From a virus, in the IMG/VR virus record IMGVR_UViG_3300035698_013143, positions 1-26,495 of that record: a DNA stretch of 26,495 bases; one strand, given 5' to 3'. Each line of letters opens with the position of its first letter. The stretch's first letter is position 1. A model generated the notes under the pieces. The model saw only the letters and a program-made list of their open reading frames with translations. It searched no databases and was not told the origin of the DNA. The position numbers and the translations under genes were made by a program. This document shows positions 5,378 through 13,479 of this stretch, one piece after another.

Positions 5378-7963
5378 ATGAAAGGATTCTTCGATGGTAA
5401 TCAATACAAGACAAAAGAAGGTAGAAAAATTAAATCATGCGCCTCCTGTGGGTTGTTGACTGAAAACCCGCTACGGCAGCCCCAAGGTGAAGGCGGCAAG
5501 GGGATTTTAATCATAGTAGACAGGTTAACTCATACGGCGCATAGCAAGGGCAATTTTCTGGCAGATAAACATGGAAGATTCCTTACGAAAATATTAAGCG
5601 ATTTAGGTATTATAGTTGAACAAGACGTATGGCTTATGAGTGCTCACGCCTGCCCCTCACATACACAGGTGTCTAATCTTCAATACGATTGTTGTAACAA
5701 GAATTTGAAGAAACAAATAAAAGAAATAAAACCAAAACATATCATCTGCCTTGGAATTAGTGCCTTTCGTTCAGTTGTCAAGGAACATTATCACAAAGAT
5801 ATCACCGATTTAACCAAGTTTGAAGGTATAAACATACCGGATCAAACTTTAGGATGCTGGGTATCAGTGCTTCAATCACATGATAAAATTAACCAACAGA
5901 AGAATTATTCGGATGTTTTTCGTAATTGGAAAATTCAATTAAAACAGGCGTTTGCGATTGGAAATGAAGAAATTCCACCTTACACTCAATTACAAAACAG
6001 GTATAAGATAATCGAGGAACACAAAGAGCAAGTGCAATTTTTCAAATGGTTGGGGGAACAGAAGGAATTTACTACAGACATTGAAACAACGGGATTAAAA
6101 CCATATAACACAGACAGACATAAGATTGTGATTATTGGTTTCGCCGTCAATGATTGGGCTTATGTGATGCCCTTACCGAAAGGTAAGGCGTTACATTTGA
6201 TGAAAAAAGTTCTAAGTAATCCGGCTATTAAGAAAACTGCTCAGAATATGAAGTTTGAACATACGTGGTTCAAAACTATATTAGGAGTACATACAGAGGG
6301 GTGGCATTGGGATACAATGCAGGCACAGCATATAATAGACAATCGGGTAGGTATTACCGGATTAAAATTTCAAACCTATGTCAGGTTAGGAATAGCAGAT
6401 TACAGCTCACACATTGAAAAACATCTACAGGCGGAGGATAGTAATTCAGTTAATGGGATAGAGCTTGCCATGCAGGATACGACTATTCGGCACGATTTAA
6501 TGAAATACTGTGCTTTGGATTGTATGTGGACGGAAACCATCAAAAACCAGCAGAGAACGGAAATGACGGAGGGGCAGCAGGTTGCCTACGAATTAGTACA
6601 TACAGGTATTTTATCTTTCGCGGAAGCGGAGTGGCAGGGGATGAGAATTGACACAGATTACATTCATAAAACCTACATTGAAATTGACAACAAAATAGAA
6701 AGCTATGAAAAGAAATTAAAGAAAAGTAAATTCATAAGGGATTGGAAGAAACTATACAGGGAGAAAATGAACACCGGGAGTGGTACGCAATTGGCAGACA
6801 TCTTGTATAATCATTTAGGCTTAACCCCTCCGAAATTAACAGCTTCGGGAAAAGGGAGTACAGATGAAAATTCTTTATTCCAGTTAGATGTACCAGAATT
6901 ACATATGATACTGGAGATTAAGAAGTTACAGAAATTAAAGGCGACATATTTGCGTAATTTTGAAAAAGAAGCGATCGGGGGGTTCATGCACCCAGGATTT
7001 AATCTACATACTGTTCGTACTTATAGAAGTAGTTCCAATGCTCCTAATTTTCAAAACATTCCGAAACGAGATAAACAAGCCATGCAGACGGTTAGAGGAA
7101 GTATTTTTCCAAGAAAAGGGCATCAGTTAATGGAAGCAGATTTCTCAAAACTTGAGGTATCAATAGCTGCATGTTATCACAAAGACCCGGTGATGCTGGA
7201 ATATCTTACCTCAAATCACAATGATATGCACGGCGATTTGGCGCAACAAATTTTCTTTATTTCAGATAAAGATTGGGATAAACATTCCACCTGTCATAAC
7301 ATGTTAAGAGCGGCAACGAAGAACGGATTTATCTTCCCACAATTCTACGGTGATTATTACAAGAATAACGCTGAGGGTTTACGACAATGGGTAGAGCTCG
7401 GTACAGGGACTTGGAAACCTAACACAGGTATAGAAATGAATGATGGAACATTCATATCAGACCACATGAGAAATAACGGCATAAGGAGTTTTAAAGCCTT
7501 CGTAGAGCATCTTAGAATTATAGAAGAGGATTTCTGGAATAACAGATTTAAAGTGTATCAACAATGGAAGACAAAATGGATTCGCACTTTCCAAAAGCGA
7601 GGTTACTTTGATATGAAAACAGGGTTTCGGGTTTCTGGTAATATGCGGCAAAATGAAATTATCAATTACCCAATACAGGGAGCTGCATTTCATTGCCTAT
7701 TATGGAGCTTTATCCAATTGTCTGAGGAATTGAAAAGTAAGGGAATGGATACCAAGGTGATAGGTCAAATCCATGATGCAATTATCTTAGACGTTGCCCC
7801 TGACGAGTTGGATGAGATTTGCGTTATGATAAAAAGAATTACGACAATTGATTTACCAAAGGCATGGGATTGGATTATTGTACCGTTACAAATTGAGGCG
7901 GAATTATGCCCCGTGGATGCAAGTTGGGCGGAAAAGGCTGATTATTCGTTAGAAAAATATTAA
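5378..7963 (+). CDS. Family A DNA polymerase with N-terminal uracil-glycosylase-like domain (SPO1-type)
   Basis: 861 residues. Residues 1-190 resemble family-4 uracil-DNA glycosylase, with Cys21, Cys24, Cys92 and Cys105/106 in the pattern that holds a 4Fe-4S cluster; the usual glycosylase catalytic loop is not recognisable, so activity is doubtful. A DEDDy 3'-5' exonuclease follows (TDIETTG with Asp234/Glu236, AQNMKFEHTW, YCALDCMWT). The polymerase part has motif A MEADFSKLEVSIAA (Asp588), motif B RAATKNGFIFPQFYG and motif C QIHDAIILDV (His799-Asp800), where the usual HDE reads HDA but keeps the catalytic Asp. This is the domain order of SPO1-like replicative polymerases. It probably works with the clamp and loader nearby. 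The start has AAAGGA at 5362-5367, 10 nt upstream. Confidence 0.92.
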   Translation: MKGFFDGNQYKTKEGRKIKSCASCGLLTENPLRQPQGEGGKGILIIVDRLTHTAHSKGNFLADKHGRFLTKILSDLGIIVEQDVWLMSAHACPSHTQVSNLQYDCCNKNLKKQIKEIKPKHIICLGISAFRSVVKEHYHKDITDLTKFEGINIPDQTLGCWVSVLQSHDKINQQKNYSDVFRNWKIQLKQAFAIGNEEIPPYTQLQNRYKIIEEHKEQVQFFKWLGEQKEFTTDIETTGLKPYNTDRHKIVIIGFAVNDWAYVMPLPKGKALHLMKKVLSNPAIKKTAQNMKFEHTWFKTILGVHTEGWHWDTMQAQHIIDNRVGITGLKFQTYVRLGIADYSSHIEKHLQAEDSNSVNGIELAMQDTTIRHDLMKYCALDCMWTETIKNQQRTEMTEGQQVAYELVHTGILSFAEAEWQGMRIDTDYIHKTYIEIDNKIESYEKKLKKSKFIRDWKKLYREKMNTGSGTQLADILYNHLGLTPPKLTASGKGSTDENSLFQLDVPELHMILEIKKLQKLKATYLRNFEKEAIGGFMHPGFNLHTVRTYRSSSNAPNFQNIPKRDKQAMQTVRGSIFPRKGHQLMEADFSKLEVSIAACYHKDPVMLEYLTSNHNDMHGDLAQQIFFISDKDWDKHSTCHNMLRAATKNGFIFPQFYGDYYKNNAEGLRQWVELGTGTWKPNTGIEMNDGTFISDHMRNNGIRSFKAFVEHLRIIEEDFWNNRFKVYQQWKTKWIRTFQKRGYFDMKTGFRVSGNMRQNEIINYPIQGAAFHCLLWSFIQLSEELKSKGMDTKVIGQIHDAIILDVAPDELDEICVMIKRITTIDLPKAWDWIIVPLQIEAELCPVDASWAEKADYSLEKY

Positions 7964-7976
7964 AAATTGTATAATA
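7961..7976 (+). promoter_or_regulatory. Candidate promoter element, copy 2 (TAAAAATTGTATAATA)
   Basis: Identical to the 16-mer at 931-946. It overlaps the polymerase stop codon and ends 18 nt before the clamp-loader ATG, the same distance as the first copy from its gene. The TATAAT core suggests a promoter. Confidence 0.4.
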
Positions 7977-7994
7977 TATTAATAAAAAGAAATT

Positions 7995-8924
7995 ATGAGT
8001 TTATACCAGAAACACAGACCCTCAACACTATCAGAGGTGGTAGGCAATCAAAAAACGATTAGCATCCTTGAGAAATATATCTCGAATGAGCTAGAAGGAA
8101 ATAAAACCATGCCTCACGCCTTGTTATTAACAGGGGAAACTGGTTGTGGCAAGACTACAATTAGCAGAATTTTGGCAAATTTATTGGTAAAAAATGCTCA
8201 GAATTACATTGAGTTAGATGCCGCAGATTTCCGGGGAATTGATATGGTTAGGGATTTACGTAAGAAATGCCAATACCAGCCTATGGGTGGTGGGCGTAGA
8301 GTTTACTTATTAGATGAATGCCACAAACTAACAGGGGATGCGCAAAATGCCTTATTAAAACTATTGGAAGATCCACCATATCATACTTTTTTCATATTGG
8401 CAACGACTAACCCCCAACAGCTTATTCCTACGATTAGGGGCAGATGCAGCCATTTAAAGTTAAATAGGTTGTCAGACATTGAGATGAGTAAACTCCTGCG
8501 AAAAACGGCTAAAAAAGAGGGTGTACGCCTTACCGTTGAGGTCATTGATGCCTTAGTGATTGCTAGTCAAGGACACCCCCGAAATGGCTTAACATCTTTG
8601 GAAAATGTTTTAGCCGCATCAGAGGAGGACAGAGTGATAGTGGCAGCGCAAGCCGAGCAGGTCAAAATTGATGCCATAGAGCTTGCCCGGGAATTACTTA
8701 AACCCGGTGGCAGTTGGAGGAAAATCGCTGCCATCTTGCAAGGCTTAAAAGAAGAAAATCCAGAATCTATACGTAGGCTGGTAATCCATTACACGCAATC
8801 AATTCTATTGAAAAGCGATAATGAGCGGGCGGGACTAATGTTAGAATGTTTTATTGAGCCGAATTTTACAAACGGTTTTCCGCAATTAGTGTATAATAGT
8901 TACCAGGTTTATAAGGAGGGATAA
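7995..8924 (+). CDS. AAA+ clamp loader subunit (DnaX/RFC-like)
   Basis: 309 residues. The N-terminus MSLYQKHRPSTLSEVVGN is the classic start of DnaX/RFC proteins. Walker A is GETGCGKT (47-54), Walker B YLLDECH (104-110), sensor 1 is in ILATTNPQQL, and IRGRCSHLKL carries the conserved arginine and Cys of the SRC motif. The zinc-finger cysteines of bacterial DnaX are absent, so it is closer to small RFC-type loaders. The C-terminal helices probably form the collar. It should load the clamp at 2939-3958 for the polymerase at 5378-7963. No second loader subunit is visible. The start is in AAGAAATTATG without a Shine-Dalgarno, preceded by a repeated promoter-like 16-mer. Confidence 0.9.
   Translation: MSLYQKHRPSTLSEVVGNQKTISILEKYISNELEGNKTMPHALLLTGETGCGKTTISRILANLLVKNAQNYIELDAADFRGIDMVRDLRKKCQYQPMGGGRRVYLLDECHKLTGDAQNALLKLLEDPPYHTFFILATTNPQQLIPTIRGRCSHLKLNRLSDIEMSKLLRKTAKKEGVRLTVEVIDALVIASQGHPRNGLTSLENVLAASEEDRVIVAAQAEQVKIDAIELARELLKPGGSWRKIAAILQGLKEENPESIRRLVIHYTQSILLKSDNERAGLMLECFIEPNFTNGFPQLVYNSYQVYKEG
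8271..8290. repeat. 20-bp exact repeat, copy 2 (inside the clamp-loader gene)
   Basis: Second copy of CAATACCAGCCTATGGGTGG, just before the Walker B codons of the loader. See 4978-4997; the reading frames differ. Confidence 0.85.
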
Positions 8925-8926
8925 AA

Positions 8927-9232
8927 ATGAAATTGATAAAAATGAAAAAAGATAAAAAACACAAAGAAATAGAAACAATTTCGGAAACAAAAATGAAGGA
9001 ATATTTTGTTGAGTTTCTTGAAAAAGAAGGTGTGAAAGACAAGTTTGTGAAAAATTTAATGAAGGCTCCCATGGAACCTCTCGTTACAACCTTAGATGAC
9101 TTTTTAAAAGGAGACGGGCACTGGTTGACAATTATGTCGATGGGCTTCTGGTTTTATAAGACGGAAGATGGCCTACACTATTGGGTGGTAATAACTAAGG
9201 CATGGTATGAATTTTTAAGAACGAAAGTATGA
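8927..9232 (+). CDS. Hypothetical protein, 101 aa
   Basis: Unrecognised. The first third is lysine- and glutamate-rich and probably helical; the second half is rich in aromatics (GHWLTIMSMGFWFYKTEDGL) and is likely a folded core. No membrane segment is evident. It starts 2 nt after the clamp-loader stop behind AAGGAGGG (8913-8920), the clearest Shine-Dalgarno in the left half, so it may be translated strongly. It overlaps the next start by 4 nt. Its place between loader and SSB genes suggests a replication accessory protein, but that rests on position alone. Confidence 0.65.
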   Translation: MKLIKMKKDKKHKEIETISETKMKEYFVEFLEKEGVKDKFVKNLMKAPMEPLVTTLDDFLKGDGHWLTIMSMGFWFYKTEDGLHYWVVITKAWYEFLRTKV

Positions 9233-9729
9233 CATTGAAAAAAGAATTAAATTACAAACAGGACGTTACAATTGACGAAGGTGCGCTGGATTATGAATTA
9301 TTGATCCAAGCTGATTTGAGAAGAAAATACGGAGAAAATCTTTCCGAAATGGAAAGCAGGCGGGATAGGATGCAAGATCAACTTGACGTTGTTAAGGCGG
9401 AAATTGATAGAGATATCAGAAATGCGCCAGAAAGTTTTGATATTTCAGTAAAATTGACTGAAACGGTTGTAACGAATACCATTCTACTACAAGAAGATTT
9501 CCGGGAGAAATTAGAGCTTGTACGGGATTTAGAATATGAGGTAAAATACGCTAAACACGCTGTGCAATCAATCGACCACAAAAAATCTGCCTTAGAGGAA
9601 TTGGTGAAATTACACGGACAATCATATTTTGCAGGACCCAGTATCCCAAGGAATTTATCGGAAGAGCGGAAGAAAAAGAATGTAAGTGCTGAAAGTACGT
9701 CAAAAAAAGCAATGAAGAGAGGTAAATAA
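9229..9729 (+). CDS. Coiled-coil protein, possible recombination mediator, 166 aa
   Basis: The protein is mostly helical. Residues 40-75 form a charged coiled coil (SEMESRRDRMQDQLDVVKAE), followed by VKLTETVVTNTILLQEDFRE, a second coil and KKSALEELVKLHGQSYFAGP, and a basic C-terminal tail. I recall proteins of this layout (a TE-hydrophobic segment, then a coil, then ALExLVxLxxxxYFAxP) beside SSB and RecA-like genes in other phages. A UvsY-like mediator that helps load recombinase on SSB-coated DNA is a plausible role, but this is inference from layout and neighbours; no defined motif proves it. It overlaps the previous gene by 4 nt and is followed within 1 nt by a small membrane protein gene. 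Confidence 0.6.
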   Translation: MTLKKELNYKQDVTIDEGALDYELLIQADLRRKYGENLSEMESRRDRMQDQLDVVKAEIDRDIRNAPESFDISVKLTETVVTNTILLQEDFREKLELVRDLEYEVKYAKHAVQSIDHKKSALEELVKLHGQSYFAGPSIPRNLSEERKKKNVSAESTSKKAMKRGK

Positions 9730-9730
9730 T

Positions 9731-9886
9731 ATGACAATAATTGTGAAAATTTTAGCCGGTGTATGCCTATACTTAGCAGGCTTTATCGCCTTCTATATGA
9801 TAGGCTGGGCATTGACAGCAGGAGTATTAAATTCACTGAATAATCATTTTAAAAACAACCAAAAAAATGGCAAAGAAAACGAGTAA
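9731..9886 (+). CDS. Small membrane protein, 51 aa
   Basis: ATG 9731 to TAA 9884-9886 encodes 51 residues. Residues 3-34 are hydrophobic (IIVKILAGVCLYLAGFIAFY then MIGWALTAGVL) and should form one membrane helix, or a tight helical hairpin. The tail, residues 37-51, is polar and ends NQKNGKENE. AGAGGT at 9719-9724 can serve as a ribosome site. It overlaps the start of the SSB gene by 20 nt, and the A-run before the SSB ATG lies inside this gene. Single-helix phage proteins of this size can be holins, superinfection-exclusion proteins or membrane anchors; nothing here tells which. Confidence 0.6.
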   Translation: MTIIVKILAGVCLYLAGFIAFYMIGWALTAGVLNSLNNHFKNNQKNGKENE

Positions 9887-10967
9887 AAAAAGCACATTTC
9901 GTAAGAAAGTGACAAAAGACATCCAAAATCAAAAGGATAGAAAAACGGGCTTTGGATATCTTAATCTACCCAAAGGGGTTAGTATGTATAAACCGAAACC
10001 AAGTGAGGGCAGGAAACGAGCGTACCTTGATTTTATTCCTTATGTAATTTCCTCAAAACACCATGCGGATTTAGATGACGATTTGCAGGTAGGGGATATC
10101 TGGTACAAAGCGCCTTTCCTTGTTCATAACAATATCGGAATTGACAATGACTCCGTAATTTGTTTGAAAACTTTTGGTAAGAAATGCCCCGTTTGTGAAT
10201 ATCGTGAGAAACTGCGAAGCGAAGGGGCTGACAAAGACGATGTAAAAGCCTTAAATTGTAAACAAAGGGTATTATATGCTGTGATTCCGAAAAAAGATAA
10301 GGAATTTGAAGAGGAAATACATATATGGGATGTATCTCCCTACGTGTTTCAAGACAAATTAAACGATGAGATTGACGAGAATGAGGAATTTGCGGATTTC
10401 CCGGCGTTATCGGGTGGTTACACTTTGAAAATTCGTTTTACAAAAGAGGTGTTTAATGGGAATGTTTGGGCGGACGTTGGTAGAATTGATTTTGATGCAC
10501 GTGATGAAGATTATGATGATTCTATTTTGGATGATGTACCTGCCTTAGATGCGTGTTTTAAAGAACTTTCTTATAAGAAATTGGAAGCTATGTTCCTTGA
10601 AGATGACACCTTATCTGATGACGAAGCTGTTGACGAAGAGGATTTAGACGAGGAGGAGGAAGAGGAAGAAAAACCCAAACCTCGACAACGTAAAAAATCC
10701 AAACACGTATCCGAACCTGAGGAGGAAGAAGAGGAAGAGGAGCAAGAGGAAGAAGAGGATTTAGGCGAGGACGAGGAAGAGGAAGAAAAGCCTAAAATTA
10801 AGCGTAATAAATCAGCAGGCAACGCAAACACAAAGAAAAAAGATAAGTGCCCTTATAATCACACATTTGGAGTAGATTGCGATGCAGAAGGCAATGAGGA
10901 AGATTGTGATGAATGTGACATTTGGGAGGCTTGTTCTAAGGCTACGGAGGAATCAAATGATGAGTAA
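9867..10967 (+). CDS. Single-stranded DNA-binding protein (gp32-like, zinc-binding, acidic tail)
   Basis: 366 residues. The basic N-terminus (MAKKTSKKSTFRKKVTKD) resembles the cooperativity arm of gp32. His87, Cys99, Cys107 and Cys110 (KKCPVCEYREKL) reproduce the His-Cys-Cys-Cys zinc pattern of T4 gp32 (His64, Cys77, Cys87, Cys90) with close spacing. After the OB-type core, residues 235-320 are almost pure Glu/Asp with Lys/Arg patches, an acidic tail used by SSBs to recruit partners. The last 40 residues are unusual: KCPYNHTFGVDCDAEGNEED then CDECDIWEACSK, a second Cys cluster that may bind another metal. It would coat ssDNA for the polymerase and RecA. The stop overlaps the next gene's start. 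Confidence 0.75.
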   Translation: MAKKTSKKSTFRKKVTKDIQNQKDRKTGFGYLNLPKGVSMYKPKPSEGRKRAYLDFIPYVISSKHHADLDDDLQVGDIWYKAPFLVHNNIGIDNDSVICLKTFGKKCPVCEYREKLRSEGADKDDVKALNCKQRVLYAVIPKKDKEFEEEIHIWDVSPYVFQDKLNDEIDENEEFADFPALSGGYTLKIRFTKEVFNGNVWADVGRIDFDARDEDYDDSILDDVPALDACFKELSYKKLEAMFLEDDTLSDDEAVDEEDLDEEEEEEEKPKPRQRKKSKHVSEPEEEEEEEEQEEEEDLGEDEEEEEKPKIKRNKSAGNANTKKKDKCPYNHTFGVDCDAEGNEEDCDECDIWEACSKATEESNDE

Positions 10968-11280
10968 AAAACATTTCATGGCAACCTATGTAGAGGACGG
11001 GATTCATTCCCGCCTCTGCCTATATCGTGAGGCTGAAAAAACATCATTGGCTGCGATAATTAAGAAACGGCTTGTAGAATTTTCAAAGAAAACAAATCAT
11101 GAAGCGCTTTTGAAAAAAGTTCGAGAACGTTGCCTCATAGAATTTAAAACCTTACGATTAGATGGTGTTGTGACAAATTGGAATGAGTATAAGAAATCTA
11201 AAATACTCCTATTATCCAATAGTGGTATTTGTGAGGAGGATATTGTTGAAGTTTTTAACTTTGAATTTAGCGACAAATGA
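10957..11280 (+). CDS. Hypothetical protein between SSB and RecA genes, 107 aa
   Basis: Unrecognised soluble protein with basic helices in the first two thirds (EKTSLAAIIKKRLVEFSKKT) and an acidic C-terminus (GICEEDIVEVFNFEFSDK). The start is placed at ATG 10957 (10960 is equally possible) because GGAGG at 10945-10949 sits at good distance and the ATG overlaps the SSB stop by 11 nt; the open frame upstream lies within the SSB acidic tail region. The end overlaps the RecA-like gene start by 4 nt. Such coupling suggests a role in the same recombination step, unproven. Confidence 0.65.
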   Translation: MMSKKHFMATYVEDGIHSRLCLYREAEKTSLAAIIKKRLVEFSKKTNHEALLKKVRERCLIEFKTLRLDGVVTNWNEYKKSKILLLSNSGICEEDIVEVFNFEFSDK

Positions 11281-12311
11281 AAAGAGGTAGTAAATTATCT
11301 GAGCAGGTAAAAACACACGCTGAAAGACCCGTGAAAAAAAGTAAAAAGGAAGGTAATACGGAGGTGATGATTTCCACGGGCTCAACGTTATTGGATCTTG
11401 CAATTTCCGGTAAAAGAGTAAAAGGTGGGGGGTTGCCGGGAGGGATTATGGTAGAAATCTTCGGGCCTTCCGGCTGTGGTAAAACTGTTTTACTTAGTGA
11501 AATAGCGGGTGATATTCAAAGAAAAGGTGGGGACGTAATGTTTCGGGATCCTGAGGCTCGGTTAAATAAGGTGTTTGCAAGCATTTTTGATGTAGATTTT
11601 GATTCCTTAGATTATGGCACGCCTAATACAGTTACCGAGGTTTTCACGGATATAAATAAATTCAAAGGCTCCGGTAAGATTAATGGCTGTATGACTGATT
11701 CTTTAGCTGCATTATCTACCGATATGGAAATGGAGAATGCCGATGGAGATAAAATGGGTATGAGGCGTGCTAAGGAATTTAGTGAGGGTTTTCGGAAAAA
11801 TGCGAGAATCCTGCACGAAAATAATATTCTGATGGTTTGCAGTAACCAGATTCGGGAAAATACAGATGCAGGACCATATGGGCAGAAACACACAAGTCCC
11901 GGAGGACATGCTATTGGCTTTTATTCCTCCGTCCGTCTTCGAGCACTTAACCCTAAGAAATTGAAACGGGTTGTAAAAATTCATGGTAAGGAAATTCATC
12001 GAGTATATGGTGTGCAAACACAGATAGAAGTCTATAAGAATACCGTAGATGCACCATACCGAACAGCACCCGTCTCTATCATTTTTGATTATGGAATTGA
12101 CGATATCCGGGAGAACTTACAATTTCTCAAAACGTACACAGGTGCCAGTACCTATGAATTTGGCGGAGATTCTTTAGATAAGAGTATAGAAAAGGCTATT
12201 AATATAATAGAGGAAAAGGGTTTGGGGGAAGAATTAAAACAGGAAGTCATTACCCTTTGGGAAAGTATTGAAAAGAAATTTCAATCTGACAGAAATAAGA
12301 AAAAACGTTAA
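11277..12311 (+). CDS. RecA-like recombinase
   Basis: 344 residues with a RecA ATPase core. Residues 1-30 are a basic extension. The fold begins at ISTGSTLLDLAISGKRVKGG, the usual RecA/UvsX lead-in, with Walker A GPSGCGKT at 63-70. ARLNKVFASIFDVDFDSLDY resembles the RecA ssDNA/ATP region, the Walker B strand is KINGCMTDSLAAL, and NILMVCSNQIRENTD contains the conserved NQIR of RecA L1/L2-region recombinases. It should carry out strand exchange and repair with the SSB and RuvC-like genes around it. UvsX and phage RecA are alternatives within the same family. The start ATG overlaps the previous stop (ACAAATGA). Confidence 0.88.
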   Translation: MKRGSKLSEQVKTHAERPVKKSKKEGNTEVMISTGSTLLDLAISGKRVKGGGLPGGIMVEIFGPSGCGKTVLLSEIAGDIQRKGGDVMFRDPEARLNKVFASIFDVDFDSLDYGTPNTVTEVFTDINKFKGSGKINGCMTDSLAALSTDMEMENADGDKMGMRRAKEFSEGFRKNARILHENNILMVCSNQIRENTDAGPYGQKHTSPGGHAIGFYSSVRLRALNPKKLKRVVKIHGKEIHRVYGVQTQIEVYKNTVDAPYRTAPVSIIFDYGIDDIRENLQFLKTYTGASTYEFGGDSLDKSIEKAINIIEEKGLGEELKQEVITLWESIEKKFQSDRNKKKR

Positions 12312-12338
12312 GTAGAAATTAATATAACAAAATTTAAT

Positions 12339-12887
12339 ATGGAACGACTTAAGAAATCACAAGAAGCCACATTAATTTCATTTGATCCTTCGTTTACAGG
12401 TTGGGGGTGGGTAGTAATGAGTAGACAGGGAGAAATTCTTGCTACGGGTTGTATCAAAACGGAACCATTAGCAAAGAAATTGAAAATCCGTAAAGGGGAT
12501 GATACTAATCGCAGAATAAATCAATTAAATGGGGAATTGCTACCAGTAATGAAACGTTGGAATGTCAAGGCTATTGTAAGTGAACAACCAAGTGGAAGTC
12601 AAAATGCCAATGCTGCCAAAATGATAGGAATTGTCTTAGGAATGATACAGACGTATGCTGATATTCTTGAATTACCCATTGAATGGTATAGTGAGGGGGA
12701 TTGCAAAGTGGCTACATTAGGTAAGCGAGCAGCAACAAAGGGGGAAACGATTGAAAAAATGCAGGTGTTGTATAATATACCCATAGGGGGAGAGCCGAAA
12801 TATAAGAAAGAGGCTATTTGTGATGCCTTGCAGGTTTACCATACCGCTAAATTAACAGGGACTTTGATTAAAATGATGAAATTATGA
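12339..12887 (+). CDS. RuvC-like Holliday junction resolvase
   Basis: 182 residues with RNase H-fold catalytic carboxylates where RuvC has them: Asp16 in ISFDPSFTGWGWV, Glu82 in AIVSEQPSGSQNANAA, and a C-terminal acidic pair in KEAICDALQVYHTA. RuvC-family enzymes cut four-way junctions and resolve recombination or packaging intermediates. Phages with RecA-like proteins often carry one. A 27-nt AT-rich gap separates it from the RecA-like gene, and its last codons overlap the next gene by 4 nt. Start ATG 12339 has no Shine-Dalgarno. Confidence in the fold is high; natural substrate is inferred. Confidence 0.85.
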   Translation: MERLKKSQEATLISFDPSFTGWGWVVMSRQGEILATGCIKTEPLAKKLKIRKGDDTNRRINQLNGELLPVMKRWNVKAIVSEQPSGSQNANAAKMIGIVLGMIQTYADILELPIEWYSEGDCKVATLGKRAATKGETIEKMQVLYNIPIGGEPKYKKEAICDALQVYHTAKLTGTLIKMMKL

Positions 12888-13135
12888 GCCGGGAAAAGAA
12901 AGTTAAATATGATAGTAATGTACGTCCTATAATGAGGGGCTCCGATAAAATTCTTTTTATAGATATAGATTTTTCTGCCAGTATGAAAAGGGAAACAACA
13001 GAAAAACATTTGAAAGAAATACAAAAAGAATTTCCTGATAGGAAATGGGTAATTAAAAGAGTTCCTTTTTATAAAAATGGAACAACTGAACTTTCCCGAA
13101 AAGGATATCAAGTCTTTGAAGAAGTAGTGGATTAA
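12884..13135 (+). CDS. Hypothetical protein, 83 aa
   Basis: Unrecognised. The N-terminus is basic, followed by a hydrophobic strand ending in acidic residues (SDKILFIDIDFSASM) and a charged helix (ETTEKHLKEIQKEFPDRKW). The strand-helix-strand layout could be a small alpha/beta fold. The start overlaps the RuvC-like stop (ATTATGA), implying coupling. An 86-bp AT-rich gap follows. Confidence 0.55.
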   Translation: MSREKKVKYDSNVRPIMRGSDKILFIDIDFSASMKRETTEKHLKEIQKEFPDRKWVIKRVPFYKNGTTELSRKGYQVFEEVVD

Positions 13136-13221
13136 AAATCATTAAATCACATGTCATAAGTAAATACGTTACGATTTTCCAAAAATTCAATGAATCTGTA
13201 AAATAAATAAAAGAGAAAATT

Positions 13222-13425
13222 ATGTTAAAAAAATTAGAATTAACAGTAGAAGAAAGCGAAGATAAATACGGAGGTAAAGATGTAAAAGATGCTTATTTCG
13301 CGATAACATTAGTTGTAGATAAGAACGATAATCTTCGCATTTACAACACGAAAGAAGATGGAGATTGGAAAGAAAATGCAGATTGCAATACATTAATAGT
13401 AAAGGATATTAAACTACGACCTTAG
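13222..13425 (+). CDS. Hypothetical protein, 67 aa
   Basis: Unrecognised acidic small protein of 67 residues with alternating strands (KKLELTVEESEDKYGGKD, DAYFAITLVVDKNDNLRIYN). No membrane segment or cysteine cluster is seen. The start lies in AAAGAGAAAATTATG, the A-rich leader style of the left half. It stands alone, with 86 bp before it and 54 bp after it. Confidence 0.5.
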   Translation: MLKKLELTVEESEDKYGGKDVKDAYFAITLVVDKNDNLRIYNTKEDGDWKENADCNTLIVKDIKLRP

Positions 13426-13479
13426 CCTTGCATATAACAAAGTGATAATATTAATTTAAATAAATAAAAAGGATAAATT

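Noticed and set aside
7772-7780. Polymerase inactivated by HDA motif
   Set aside because: The catalytic Asp800 is kept; phage family A enzymes vary at the residue after it, so loss of function is not supported.
10571-10831. Minus-strand frame with long serine runs
   Set aside because: It is the antisense of the Glu-rich SSB tail (GAG/GAA runs give Ser/Phe-rich antisense), not a separate gene.
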